Assembly: GCA_945859605.1 (NCBI GenBank)
Contig: OX243812.1
Span: 52,760,516-52,824,515, forward strand
Direction: 5' to 3'
Source of the DNA: Lumbricus rubellus
Taxonomy: Eukaryota > Annelida > Clitellata > Crassiclitellata > Lumbricidae
DNA length: 64,000 nt
Below the pieces are notes generated by a model. It was given only the letters and a program-made list of their open reading frames with translations. It had not been told where the DNA came from and made no database searches. The number at the start of each line of letters is the position of its first letter. The stretch's first letter is position 1. This document shows positions 33,342-45,330 of this stretch, in pieces. Position numbers and translations under genes: made by a program.

Positions 33342-34787
33342 CAGGGTGGCTCAAAAAAAATACCCCACCGGATAAAATGCAATATCTTCGCAACCCATTG
33401 ACATTTTTCTACGAAAATTTTCCAATTTGTAGGGGAATGAATTTCCAACAATCCCTGAAAGTTTCAATTTCAAATTTTCATGTTTGCAAAAGTTACAGCT
33501 GTTTAAACTTTCAATTCCGTTTTTTCGAATTTCCGCGGAGAAATGAACGTCATTTGTTGATTTCCATGTCAAATAATATCACCTTTCACTGCCACCTCAG
33601 GAATCCGTTTTACAGTTTATCGTAAAGTATGATGGGAGTGTATATTCCCTGCTCTAATACGAGCTCGAATTCTTTTTGTGAAACTCGGTATGGGCTTGTT
33701 GATCGACTCCTCCGGCAACTGATCACACATTACCAGCAAGACTTCCTTCAGCCAGCCAATGTTCTCCAACTTGGGATGAAATGTCTTGCATCGTTCCAGC
33801 ATAGGTTCCCAGTCGTAATAAACAAAAGAGTTAAGGTCTGGCGAGTTTGATGGTCGTTCACCTGTGCCAATAAATTTACCGCAGTTGATGGCAATAAGAT
33901 GGCATCATCATAGTCAACCCTGCCGTGCGAGCAAGCAGGCGCACCGTCCTGCTGGAAAATAAAGCCAAATGTTAGAACATAGCTGCAGTCCTCAATGAGT
34001 CTGGGTAACAGAGTTCAACGGTAAGTTTGACATCTAGCCTACTGAATGGGATGAAGTGCAGTCTTCCCTTGCAGTCGTAACACACGCCAGCAGATTTGAC
34101 GCCGAAACCATGATGTGCTTTGCAAACTTTACCTTTGCGACTACCAAGCGAATTTCGTGAACATCGCGCCTTTTTCCGTCAGTCCAAACGACCACTGTCT
34201 TCCTGCTTGCTCACACGGCAAGGTTAGTTATGATGACGCTACCTTATTGCCATCAACTGCAGATTTTTTTTCACAAACATGAATGACCAACAAACTCAAT
34301 ATACCTTAACCCTCTTGATTATCACATATGTGGAGCTCTGCTAGACATTTCATCCCAAGTTGGAGAACATTGGCTGGCTGAAGGAAGTCTTGCTGGTAAT
34401 GTGTGATCAGTTGCCGGAGGAGTCGATCAACAAGCCCATACCGAGTTTCACAAAAAGAATTCGAGCTCGTATTAGAGCAGGGAATATACACTCCCATCAT
34501 ACTTTACGATAAACTGTAAAACGGATTCCTGAGGTGGCAGTGAAAGGTGATATTATTTGACATGGAAATCAACAAATGACGTTCATTTCTCCGCGGAAAT
34601 TCGAAAAAACGGAATTGAAAGTTTAAACAGCTGTAACTTTTGCAAACATGTAAATTTGAAATTGAAACTTTCAGGGATTGTTGGAAATTCATTCCCCTAC
34701 AAATTGGAAAATTTTCGTAAAAAAATGTCAATGGGTTGCGAAGATATTGCATTTTATCCGGTGGGGTATTTTTTTTGAGCCACCCTG
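33342..34787 (-). mobile_element. Mariner foldback element with 449-bp arms
   Basis: TA-flanked (33340-33341, 34788-34789), with ends CAGGGTGGCTCAAAAAAAAT and complement. Left arm 33342 to about 33790 and right arm about 34340-34787 are near-identical inverted copies that include the transposase C-terminal region. The middle keeps transposase remnants. Confidence 0.88.
33617..34210 (-). pseudogene. Mariner-type transposase remnant
   Basis: Minus-strand fragments in order: VVWTDGKRRDVHEI (about 34190), KHIMVS, CKGRLHFIPFS, then FIFQQDGAPACSHG (about 33945) and SNSPDLNSFVYYDW (about 33830), ending KRIRARIRAG (about 33650). These match the DDE/D catalytic region of IS630/Tc1/mariner transposases, with FQQDGAP and SPDLN signatures. 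Several frameshifts and a stop separate the pieces, and the N-terminal DNA-binding part is gone, replaced by the inverted arm. Confidence 0.8.
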
Positions 34788-35864
34788 TACATTTCTGACA
34801 AGCAAAAAATTAGACAGAATGAGCAAGATGCCATTGTAGACTACAGGTTTTTCTTCAGCGACCGTATGTGACCTCGGCCTACATGTATATATATAAAAGT
34901 ATTAGTCAAATCTGCCGTGAAATGAAGGGGTGGCATCCTTCACCACTCTACCCGTTTGGATGGGTGTCATGCAAAATAAGATCCGCATAATATTAGTGGC
35001 CGCGTATAAGTCCGAGATAAGTATGCAATGTGTTTCTGAGCAGTTTTCAGCATCTTCTGGACGAATAGGCCTACTCGCCTCACCACAGCTTAGTTTTGGT
35101 GTGGTTGTGTCAGGGTAGGGCTGTAGGCCTATACATAATTGTTGCCTTGTGTTGTTCACATTGAATGGATAGAAATTAGCACTGAATTTGGAGTAATTAA
35201 TATTAATTAGGATTAATTAATATTAATTAATGCTAATTAATACTAATTAATGCAAGGCGGAACGGCGTCCGTGCGCAAAGAGGTGCCTTAATTTTAGTTC
35301 AGAGATTTAACTGGTGCCTTTTCAAGATGGTCTAACTGACCTGAGGTTAGAATAGGGCGTGGCCGTAACTCTGTGTCATGTGTCTGTCCAAAGCCTACAT
35401 GGGCCGCAATGAATCTGAGCAGACACACGGCACAGTGCCACAGAAGAGCAAGTCAGATCAAATTCATTGCTTCTAATAGGCCTACTCATTGGGGATTTGG
35501 GATTTGCATGGGATTCACTGTACAACAATGTTTGCCTTAGAGACTCAGAGCAGAAAAGAAAGGCTAAAGAATGAGAGAGTAGCCTATGCAATTGCTTTGT
35601 GGATTCTAAGAAGGCATTAGGTGGAGTAGATCAGAATGCGGCTTAAGAGGTTTTGCGATCATTATGGAGGAGATAATAGGCTGCTCCAATTCTGGGATAT
35701 TAACGGCGTGTTCCAGGCCGCAGTCTGCATGCAGGACAGGCGGTGAGCTGGGACCATGGTTCAGAACCAGTACTCGACGTATATGAGGCATGCAGACTGA
35801 TGATGCAGTGTATGTATGTATGCATGCATGCAGTGTATGTATGTATTTGTGTAGGCCTATGTAT
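34788..35864. other. Intron sequence, nothing coding seen
   Basis: TAATTAA-rich tract at 35195-35252 made of ATTAATATTAATTA variants. TAGGCCTA palindromes occur at 35067, 35122 and 35477. No exon recognised. Confidence 0.5.
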
Positions 35865-36070
35865 GTGCACTTGGCACCCCTTCCAGATTCTTACTCAGGA
35901 TCGCTCCCGACTACAGCGCGGACACTGAATTGGAGTTTCACACCGAAGTGCTGAGCAATTGCAAGTGAAGGACTTGCCCAAGGTCCCTACGCTGTGGCTT
36001 GTGGTGGATTCGAACCTGCAACCCTCTGGCTGCATGGCAACTAACATACCCACTGCACAACCGCGCCCCA
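35865..36070 (-). repeat. tRNA-derived SINE, minus strand
   Basis: Minus-strand reading: GGGGCGCGGTTGTGCAGTGG (A box), GGTTGCAGGTTCGAATCC (B box), CCTTGGGCAAGTCCTTCAC, GTGTGAAACTCC, and GGGAGCGATCCTGAGTAAG. A second short head fragment (GGAGCGCGGTTGTGTAATGG) lies at 36112 on the plus strand. Confidence 0.88.
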
Positions 36071-36224
36071 ACTCTTCTTTTCCTTCTGGCTATAGGATTG
36101 GAAAAGAAGTATGGAGCGCGGTTGTGTAATGGCCCTAATGGGCATGTTACCGCGCCCCAATAGTGTGACCCAATAGCACCTACAATAATATTGGGTCACA
36201 CTGCACGCCTCATAGTTGGCCTAC

Positions 36225-36676
36225 TGTTTTAGAACGGCTAATGGATATGAAAAAGAGCGAAGAGAAAGTAAATATCGGTTCAAGCAATACGTATTGTAAA
36301 CAATCTATACGCTTTGCAGATGATATCGATAGCCTATCATAGAACGAAGCAAGCGCAGAGTTGGGACATTGATCTACACCGCAGAAGCTGAACGACAAAG
36401 CAAAGAAATGTGCACTGTTCATGAATTTGGATAAAACAAAAACAATGGCGTATTGGTCAAAAAGATATCATCCACCGCACATGCACACGGAACCGAGTCA
36501 AAACAAATTATAATAAAGTAGAAAATGTAGACAGGTTTACTGATCTGCAGGGAAGCAACACAACCTATAGATTCTACAACGTGGATTGCACACGTGAAAT
36601 AAAAATGTGAATAGTCAAGGGAACTGCAATGCTGAAGGCAATGGACAAAATCTGGAAGAGTAGTGTGATCAATATA
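36225..36676 (+). pseudogene. Non-LTR retrotransposon reverse transcriptase fragment
   Basis: The plus-strand frame with stops reads IRFADDIDSL (catalytic F-ADD box, about 36308-36337), LFMNLDKTKTMAYWS, then VDRFTDLQGSNTTYR and EIKM / KAMDKIWKSSVINI up to 36676. This is the palm-to-thumb part of a LINE reverse transcriptase. A TA-targeted element interrupts it at 36677, and the frame resumes at 37867 (QTRIRVYCKRV). At least four nonsense codons show the copy is dead. Confidence 0.85.
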
Positions 36677-37864
36677 CAGGGTGCGCCAAAAAAAGTAATC
36701 CCCTACAGTTGTTAGCCCATATCTTGGCCAAACATAGGAATTTTTATATGAAACTTTACAGTCTTAAAGGCAATTCATATTTACGTACAATGGTCACATT
36801 TCAACAAAATATTTCAAACAGAACAAAAGTTATATGACTTTTAGGGAGGCTACCCACCGTTTTTTGACGATTCAAAAACGAAACGCAATTTTTTATAGTT
36901 TTTTTGCTAATATCATGGCCAGAAATAAGAATTTCAAAATTAATTTTTGCAAGTTTATAGAAAATTTATATTTACACGTGTTTGCCAAATTTGGTTAAAA
37001 TATTTCAAACACAACAAAAGATATAGCCTACCACTTTTAGTGAGGCCACCCACCGTTTTTGACGATTCAAAAATGAAACGCAATAAAAAGTAACAAAAAC
37101 ACGATTTTATTAAGTCTCATCTCAAATAACTGTTGTCAAATGAACTTGGTAGTGCTTCACAACTTGTGTTCAATGTGCCCACCACCAGTACCAACACTTC
37201 TTTTGAGTCTCTTTGCACAGTTCTTGATGGACGGTCATGAACCTATTGATTAATCTGGCAGATTCCTTATTTACCAATTTGATTGTCATCTTGCTACGTG
37301 ACTTCTCAGTGACTTGCAGCTACGCTGGTACCCTGTTTCTTTTTTAAATAGTAATAATAATGATCATTTGGCAATATCAAGGCTATTTGATAATAATTAT
37401 TTGAGATGAGACTTAATAAAATCGTGCTTTTGCTACTTTTTGTTGCGCTACGTCTTTGAGTCGTCAATAAACAGAGGGTGGCCTGCCTAAAAGTGGCATA
37501 ACTTTTATTCTCTTTGAAATATTTTCATGAAATCTGGCCATCATGGGTAAATATGAATTGTCTTAAAACCTGTAAAATTTCATTTGGAAATTCGTACTTC
37601 CGGCCAAGATATTGACCCGAATATTTAAATTGGGTTTTTGCTACTTTTTGTTGTGTCGCGTTTTTGAACCGTCAAAAACGGTGGGTGGCCTCACTAAAAG
37701 TGATGTAACTTTTGTTCTGTTTTAAATATTTTGCTGAAAATTGAAACATTGTACGTAAATATGAATTGCCTTTAAGACTGTAAAGTTTCATTTAGAAATT
37801 CGTATGTTTGGCCAGGATATATGGGCTAAAAACCGTAGGGGATTACTTTTTTTGGCGCACCCTG
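36677..37864. mobile_element. Palindromic Tc1/mariner-type element (1188 bp)
   Basis: Ends CAGGGTGCGCCAAAAAAAGT and complement with TA duplications at 36675-36676 and 37865-37866. The arms repeat CCACCCACCGTTTTTGACGA in direct and inverted copies. The centre (about 37130-37350) has decayed sequence resembling a transposase C-terminus and matches, inverted, the centre of the element at 58730. It sits inside the LINE fragment. Confidence 0.88.
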
Positions 37865-37911
37865 TACAAACAAGGATAAGAGTATACTGTAAGCGTGTGT
37901 GTGTGTGTGTG

Positions 37912-38711
37912 CAGTGGCGTAGCCAGACCTCTTTTCAAGAGGAGGCACAAGAGGAGGCAAAATGTACCCATGGAGCAAACAAGAGGAGGCAAAATTTATC
38001 CATGGAGCAATAGACGAAAATCGTAGACTTTTTTTCCTGACGACCTTTTTTTTAGGTATAAAAAACGGTATAACGGTTAAACCCTAGTTTACGTTGCTAA
38101 ATTATTTTACATTGTTGCTTTAAAATGGAAGCTGCAGGGATTGATGAGAATGATTTCTTGCCTAAATGGAAGTTTGATTAAATAGGAGTTGGATGATGGA
38201 AATAATTGTTTCCGTAAGTATATTTAAAGTTGGATTGATGAAACTAGGTCTTTTCTTCAAGAGAAGCTTCGTTACTAATTATAACTAATAACCATAGGCG
38301 TTATTACTAATAACCTGTCGTTACCTGTGTATTTCTTCGCTGGCTTTTGGCTGGCAAAAGATAGCACAATCTGTCGAAGTTTCTTATTTGGCGGCCCCGC
38401 AGACATAATAATGACTATTGACGAATTGACGAATGAGTCGGAATGACGATAATACACAATAATTCGATTAGTACAATTTACTTGAAAAATACTGAAGTTA
38501 GGCGTTTGTTACCGGAAACGAAAACTGTGTCTGTGTGTCAGGAAATAGTATACGCCGTACGGTACAACATTCGCTTGAACAGTGCAGTAAGTAAGTAAAT
38601 TGCATCATTTGCATGCAGATTTGTATGGCGATGGAGTTCGGGCAAGAGGAGGCAAATACGGGAAAATCCAAGAGGAGGCAACTGCCTCCTCCTGCCTTCA
38701 TGTGGCTACGC

Positions 38712-38716
<5 letters not shown>
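37912..38716. mobile_element. hAT-type element (805 bp) inside a (GT)n tract
   Basis: Inverted ends CAGTGGCGTAGCCAGA and TGTGGCTACGCCTATG lie between two GT runs (37895-37911 and 38717-38752), so the 8-bp duplication is itself GT repeat and cannot be told from it. AAGAGGAGGCA repeats near both ends. No transposase frame is visible. Confidence 0.78.
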
Positions 38717-38752
<36 letters not shown>

Positions 38753-38754
<2 letters not shown>

Positions 38755-39941
38755 TCCATCAGCATGATGCATGGTTGCGACACATGGTTGCAAACAAAAG
38801 ATCACAAAAAGAGAGTGCTAACATTAGGCCTATAGGCATATAAAGAAAAATGCTATGGCAAAATCCTGAGGACATACATGTATATAAAATTATATATATT
38901 ATATATAGGGCCTATATATATATATATATTCTGAGGATTATAAATACATATAATTATGTAAAGGGTGGACTTGGAAGGTCAGCAACGATGAGGTGTAAAG
39001 AGTATACGGAAGAGTGGAAATGACGGAGAGATCCGTGCAAAAACTTATTTTATATAATTTTATCAGCATGCATGTATAAATGTTTAATACCTGTCGATTT
39101 ATGCATTTCTAATCATGTTTAAATAAACTTACATTCATATACATATAGGCATATATATATGTATACTATGTATAAACCTACAGTGTACTAGGAATGTATG
39201 TTTGCAGCCTAATAAGCAAATAGACTCTATATATATATATAACTATATATATGTGCATCATTATAATATGTACCTATTCCTATATGTGTGTAGGCTATCT
39301 ATGTTGAAGAGTTTATCGTTCGTACTGTGTGTATACTGGGTATATATATAGAATATAGATACGTGTATATCTAGGACATATTATGCGCATAAAGTAAGTC
39401 AGCCCAGTCTCCCCTCCTACATACGCTCTATACAGTGTCCATTATTCTGACGACCTATTATAACCACTTTCCAGGTTCCCACGAATCCCCGTCTGCCCCT
39501 GTTCGTTCTCTTTGTATCTCTTCGTCCGCCTGTTTGTTTTAGATGAAACAAAAACCGGCGCTGATTACAGTAAATTTCGACCATGCAGTTTAAAGCGAAC
39601 GGCCGCAGACAACGAACATGTAGTTGACAACAACAACAACAGCAACAACATCAGCCAATTTCCGCTGCTTCTAATGACCCCATGACCCTGTTCCAGAGTC
39701 CGATGGCGGCTCGTCCCATTCGGTCAGCATGTCTTCCGTGATGACCTTTGACCTGGATAATACTCCGAGTCGATGAACGTGTATGTGTCGGGATTGATTC
39801 TAAAGCGCCATCGCTCGAAGCTTTTCGTAGGCTATGATTATGAACTATGCCACTATATGGACGGTTGGATAAGACATTTACATGTATATAGCGAATTTCT
39901 TCTAATATTGGGCACGGTTGTTGTTCCATGTTCATGACAGG
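38753..39941. other. Intron sequence, AT-rich
   Basis: TATATA-type repeats at 38880-38935 and 39140-39370. No exon recognised. ATGACAGG at the end is a target duplication. Confidence 0.5.
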
Positions 39942-40101
39942 CATGGGCGGAGTTTATCAGGGGATAGGGGGAGCTAAGTCCCTCCCAAGAAGGCCCAGAT
40001 TCAGCTTTTTTACCATGAAAATTATATCTTTTTCCGGGCTTAGCCCCCCCCCCTAAGAAGGCATTAGCCCCTCCAAGAACGTAAACCAAACTCCGCCCAT
40101 G
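39942..40101. mobile_element. 160-bp hAT MITE
   Basis: Perfect 14-bp inverted ends CATGGGCGGAGTTT / AAACTCCGCCCATG with a perfect 8-bp duplication ATGACAGG (39934-39941, 40102-40109). This small copy defines the ends of the family that includes 17050-18297 and 43688-44148. Confidence 0.93.
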
Positions 40102-40606
40102 ATGACAGGAGCACATAACTCGTCTCGCCTCGTATACAAATGACGCGAATAGGGCCTATATATAGTATGGGTGCATGTCTGTAGCGTGTAGGCTTATTAT
40201 GAACCCAAATTCCCAATGCTCCAGTCACTATCTATTGCTAAGCGCTATAGATGTTCTGTCGTATTTATTGCAATGGAAGAACTTTAGAACACGTGGAATA
40301 AGAAAATATCAAATGCAGTACTGTTGCAGAATCAGAAAGAGGGCTGCAACACTAGACTATAGGCCTACAGCCTTAGCCTAGTAGGCTACCGGTATACTAT
40401 AAGCTTAAAACAGCTCACACTGACTGATAATGCAGCGGCGCTCTTTCTCAGTGACTGGCCCGATATGGAACCTTACCTGGAATGGGCACCCTGTCACGCT
40501 CCGCCTGTTTTGTCCAGAGGTCACACAACCATGTTCCTTTCTCACTTAAAAACTGCCTTATTTAGCTGTATAGTATCTTTGCTTCGGACCATGCACCAAA
40601 CCTGAC
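40102..40606. other. Spacer, nothing recognised
   Basis: No gene or repeat boundary other than flanking target duplications. Confidence 0.5.
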
Positions 40607-40883
40607 CAGTGGTGTAGCCAGAAATTTGTGATAGGGGTTATGGCCTAGGAGGTCATGGCCTGGCCGGATGCCCTTCCTGACACAAACCCAACAGTATTAA
40701 AGTAAATCAAAAGGGAATAAAGTAATAAAGGAAATAAAGTAGCCTATACGAAAAACAACTGTTACTATACAAGCAATTGTTTTGTTTTTTCTTATTTAAG
40801 TGGATAAATAACCTCTTTAAAAACTTTTTCCTAAGCCACTGGGTTTTTTAAACCCCTAAACCCTCCCCTTGTCTACGCCACTG
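40607..40883. mobile_element. 277-bp hAT MITE
   Basis: Inverted ends CAGTGGTGTAGCCAGA and TTGTCTACGCCACTG with a perfect 8-bp duplication AACCTGAC (40599-40606, 40884-40891). The interior has GGGTTTTTTAAACCCC and no open frame. A partial relative lies at 8836. Confidence 0.92.
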
Positions 40884-41688
40884 AACCTGACGCAACAACT
40901 CGTCTTGCAGACTTGATTTTATGTAGCGCAAATGGTCGGCCGGTCGGTATGCCCATGTGGTCCGCTCAGTGTCAGTTACAATTACATCACAGAAGAAATA
41001 GGATGCGGAGTCTATTTCCTTTTGCGTCACCCTTCAACAGTACCGGTACCTGGTGCAAATTTACTGCGCTACATGTGTTAAAAGAATTCATGAGTAAGGA
41101 GGCGGAGCTATCAACAGAACTTGAAATCAATTCATTATTTGATGCAGGACTGTTTTGGTCTTCGGAGTTTTTGACGGGTCACCCGAATTACGGCAGGGGT
41201 CAAAAGTGTGATTTATTGCGGTTTCCAAACTTCATTAAATTCTTAATCGTTATTCATCTTAAATGCACGCCTTTATAAGTTCGCTAGCGGATCGCTATTT
41301 CCAATTATCGTGTGTAGGACATATACATAAATCATATCTGACATTGCTAAATTGGCATAACATGTTTTTCTACGTATTCATGTACATTGTACAGTACGTC
41401 TACCACAGTTATGGGGAAACTATAGGTTATTATCTGTTCATTTTGAGGATTTTATTGGATGAGCTTAATCTTAACAGCCGCTGCCCTTTTGAACTATCTG
41501 CATGCATGCATTGTGAAAGGAGATTATTCAAACCCTAAGCATGTTGACATGATTGTAATCACAGTATAGTATTATGGCAACCTGGATAAGGTTATAGACC
41601 ACATCCTGTATTCCTGCAGTTAGGCCTTACAACGGGACGAAAATATATAACCAGAGTATCTATCAAGAGCATCGAGTCATGAGATGGG
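40884..41688. other. Intron sequence, nothing recognised
   Basis: Short unremarkable open frames only; none joins in phase to the neighbouring gene. Confidence 0.45.
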
Positions 41689-41689
41689 A

Positions 41690-41990
41690 TGGCGCTGGAA
41701 TGAGGAGGATGAGGACGAAGAAGAGGACGAGGAGGACGAAGAAGAGGAGGAGGACGAAGAGGAGGAGGGCGAAGAGGAGGAGGACGAGGAGGAGGAGGAC
41801 GACGAAAAGGAAGAGGACGAGGAGGACGAGGACGAGGAGAACGAGGATGACGAAAAGGAAGAGGACGAGGAGAATGAAGACGAAGAGGAGGACGAGGAGG
41901 ACGAGGAGGACGAGGAGGAAGAAGACGAGGAGGACGAGGAGGAGGAAGAGAAGGAAAAGTAGGAAGAGTCAAGCATGAGGAGGAGGAGGA
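41690..41990. repeat. Purine-rich (GAGGAC/GAAGAG)n array
   Basis: About 300 bp almost entirely purine on the plus strand, from imperfect GAG, GAC, GAA triplets. All three plus-strand frames and their complements stay open as low-complexity Glu/Asp, Arg/Lys or Ser/Pro runs, so they are not evidence of a gene. Confidence 0.92.
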
Positions 41991-42767
41991 GGAAAAAGCG
42001 AAGGAGACAATAATTGCCCCATCGAATGATACAAGACAATGGACGGCCAGTTCCTTTGTCTCCACCAGGTGATGCCATTCCTCTGAAGTCATTGACGCCT
42101 CTTCAGAGAGTCACGGCTGCTCTGCGTTTAATGACGTGTTACCTTGACGACCTGCAGGTGACGCAACCGAATCAGACCTCGTGAAAAATTATCTCCACCA
42201 TGCAGTCAGGTCTTCATGGAGAAGGAAAGGGCCTACGCGGGTTGTGCAGCGAAGAGAAAAACAACGCTGCTCAAACTGACTTAGGCAAATGCTTAATATG
42301 GCGCATCGTAACTTCGATTTCGTCAGAGCAAATAATTGTTGGAAGAAATTACCGGTAGCAGTTAGTTAGTAATTCCATGGCCACTGCAAGCTGTGTATCA
42401 ATCACATATCAATCACATGAATTTATACAGCGACCCATCAAGATCTCTACTCAGAGACGTAAGTAAGTCCGTGCATGTTCAGCGATATAATTATGATGCG
42501 CACAGTCATGTAATAAGCCATGCGTAAAAGCAAAAAGCATAGCTCAAGATTTAGTTCACTGCATTACAATGTACAACTATACAAGCAAACTTTTGCACAA
42601 TCCCATGCATACACATGCATGGCGCATATATAGTAAAGGTAGCCTATATTCACAATAGCATTGCACGTAGGCCTATATATAGATCTACCTGCACATATAA
42701 ATCTACTGAAGCACTTTTTTCAAAGAACAAAGCAGCTGACACTCATAAACCATCGACAGCCATCCAA

Positions 42768-42800
<33 letters not shown>

Positions 42801-43492
42801 AAAAATAGACTAACATCATCATCATCATCAATTCATCATATACCCGGTATGTCGGCTCTAGATCATCCATAAACGAGTGGCTTTGTTCTGAAGAGCACAC
42901 TTACCTCGCTGTCTATGTGCTATATTCGCCAGTCTAGTCTGACTGTCCCTCTTAACCAGGTTATCCATGCAGGCTATAATACATGCACTGTGAGAGCAAT
43001 GACTATAGATATATTTGGATATGATGGCAAGAGTCCAAATAGTGTTGCTGAATGAAAACGTGTTGAGAGAACAGATTTCAGATGAAAGCTCACATAAAAA
43101 TTTAATTATGTAGTCTACGAGATGGAATTGAACCAGTGAGAATTTGGTGCAGGCCTTGGTATAGAGTTAAGTAGCGCGACTACAGGTAGCTTTTAGTTGA
43201 TTGATGGTTTCGAAATCGGAGAAATTGCGCGAGATGCGTCACAGAAATCCCAGTAGAAATAAAATCGATTTCAGGTGGATAAATTAATTTTTAAGAGTGG
43301 CGTCGTTGGGCATCTGGACCTGCCGAGAGGCAGCCAACCTAAATAGACAAATTTTATAACGACGAGTGGCCTTAAACATCATTAAACGAGGCTGGCTCGA
43401 AACATAACCTATAAATATTATAATTGGATGTTGTAGACTCTAGTAGCCTATAGTATACGATTTTAAGTACATCACTTTCGAGTTGTGATTAA
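41991..43492. other. Intron sequence with small triplet repeats
   Basis: (CAG)n at 42771-42798 and (CAT)n at 42813-42827. A retroposon tail fragment occurs near 42455 (minus strand). No exon recognised. Confidence 0.5.
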
Positions 43493-44492
43493 CAGGCCCG
43501 GATCTACAGTTTTGGAGGCCCTGTGCTGATCGAATGACGGGGGCCCCTTACAATTCAATCAATCAATCAATTTTAAGAAGCCATGCAGACATACAATAAC
43601 CCGAAACACAATTTGTTAAACTTTACAGCACACAAGAAGTAGATAGAACAATTCTCACGAACTCGATCACGACTCACGCACTGACATCATGGGCGGAGTT
43701 TGGTTTCCGTTCTTGGGGGGTGGGGGTAAAGACTTGGGGGCTTATTTTGGGGTGGAAACTTAGTCCAGAGAGAGCGGCGCCGAATTTTTTTATCCTCGGC
43801 ACAAAAAAGTGGATAACCTTTTTTAGTCATCAGGTCGAAATCTCATAAAACCATGCTATTTTCTCCGCCCAAAAAGTTGATGACCTTTTTTAGTCATCAG
43901 CTCGAAATCTCATAAAACCATACTATTTTCTTCGCCAAAAAGTAACCTTTTTAGACATGAGATTGAAGTTTTGGTTCGTGAAACAAAACTTTCCCGCATA
44001 TATTTTCGAGTCTGGACCAGGGCCTTCTGGGGGTGGGGTTAAGCCCGAGAAGAGATACCATTTTCATAGCAAAAATATGACTCTGGACCTTCTTGGAGGC
44101 TTAATCCCATCCCCCTTTACGTCTGATAAACTCCGCCCACCGCCCATGGTTCGGCTTCCTTATATTGGTGGTTATCCACGTAACTCTGGGTCTTCTTCTC
44201 TAGCCTATATCATCGAAAATCCCTCGCATTTTCTCCACAAAAGTTATCAGTGACTCGTACAGTTTGAGAGGAATACATCAAAGTGACGTCATCATATACT
44301 ATGACATTATTAGGTTATGTATTTAGTCATAGCTATGATTGCTAATTTGCTATGCATAATGCATTGCAATTTGCACTGTTTCTTTCCTGAATCCTCATTT
44401 TATTTATTTTTTACTTTTACATTTTGGGGGCCCCACCGAAACTTGGGGCCCTGTGCTGCAGCACAATCAGCACTGTAGTTAATCCGGGCCTG
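43493..44492. mobile_element. hAT element (1000 bp) with nested insertion
   Basis: Inverted ends CAGGCCCGGATCTACAGT and ACTGTAGTTAATCCGGGCCTG, flanked by GTGATTAA / GTGGTTAA (7 of 8; 43485-43492 and 44493-44500). Subterminal GGGGCCC motifs (43541, 44426, 44446) and GGCCCTGTGCTG repeat inverted. A different MITE sits inside at 43688. Confidence 0.85.
43688..44148. mobile_element. hAT-type element of the GGCGGAGTTT family, nested
   Basis: Starts CATGGGCGGAGTTTGGTTTCC and ends AAACTCCGCCCACCGCCCATG. The interior carries three copies of the TTTTTAGTCAT / CGAAATCTCATAAAACCAT unit seen at 17050-18297. No matching target duplication is visible, so the right border is uncertain. Confidence 0.7.
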
Positions 44493-44768
44493 GTGGTTAA
44501 AAAAGTATGAGCCCTAGAAATTCAGATATTTTAAACAGAAATTCATTGATCCAACTCGTCCTATAAATTAGGTCTATATATATACATGTATAATATATTG
44601 TGTATATATATCCGTTGTCCCTGATCGATCGCCCATTTCTGCGATCGGCGTCATCGGGAGGATTCCGGGTCGCTCCCTAGACGGAAGCTGTCATTACGCT
44701 GCAGTGCTGAGCTTCGATTATATATTATAAGCTTACAGGTCCTCTTCACTCATGGTGCAATATCCTCG

Positions 44769-44809
<41 letters not shown>

Positions 44810-45021
44810 TCTCCGACAACAACGACTGGAGTAGTTTCCTTTTCGTTTCCGCAAAAGCTTTAGGATCGTCTACTGTTTTCCAATCAATTATCGAAATAAT
44901 TAGCTCTTCTTCCTTTCCTTAGGGGCTTAGACCGTTCAATCTGCATTGAACGAACCCTGGAGTCTGATACATATATATATAATTATATATATATATATAT
45001 ATATATTATAGACAAGGAACC
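44493..45021. other. Spacer with (TA)n
   Basis: (TA)n at 44771-44808 and 44970-45008. Nothing coding. Confidence 0.5.
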
Positions 45022-45330
45022 AAGGGCGCTGCAGCGCGTCGTGTGCTTCGCTCTTCTGCTAGGGGTGAGCTTCTGGTCCCGCGTGTTCGCTTGGCTATTA
45101 AGCAGCGCCGTGCTTTCTCGGTCGTGGGACCTATAAGGCTATAAGCTTACTGTCCTCCCGGTTACGCTTTAGTGATCTCTACTTGTGGTCCATCAGGCTG
45201 GGTTCTACAAGTAGCTCAAGTCTTTTTTCTTTGTTCGTGGTTGGGCTGGGAGCGCCTCTGAGTAGTTTCTTGAATGGGCGCTATATAAATGCTCTGAATG
45301 AGTGAATGAATGAATGAATGAATGGGCGCA
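45022..45330 (+). mobile_element. L2-like LINE 3' end with GAAT tail
   Basis: Reads RGELLVPRVRLAIKQRRAFS then VVGP (about 45070-45140), the conserved C-terminal block of L2/CR1-type reverse transcriptase ORFs, with one stop at 45145-45147. The last codons give GWERL and TGA at 45259-45261. The tail GGGAGCGCCTCTGAGTAG, GGGCGCTATATAAATGC and (GAAT)n follows. Confidence 0.75.

Noticed and set aside
41592..42092. Acidic, basic, Ser-rich and Pro-rich frames
   Set aside because: All arise from one purine-rich triplet array.
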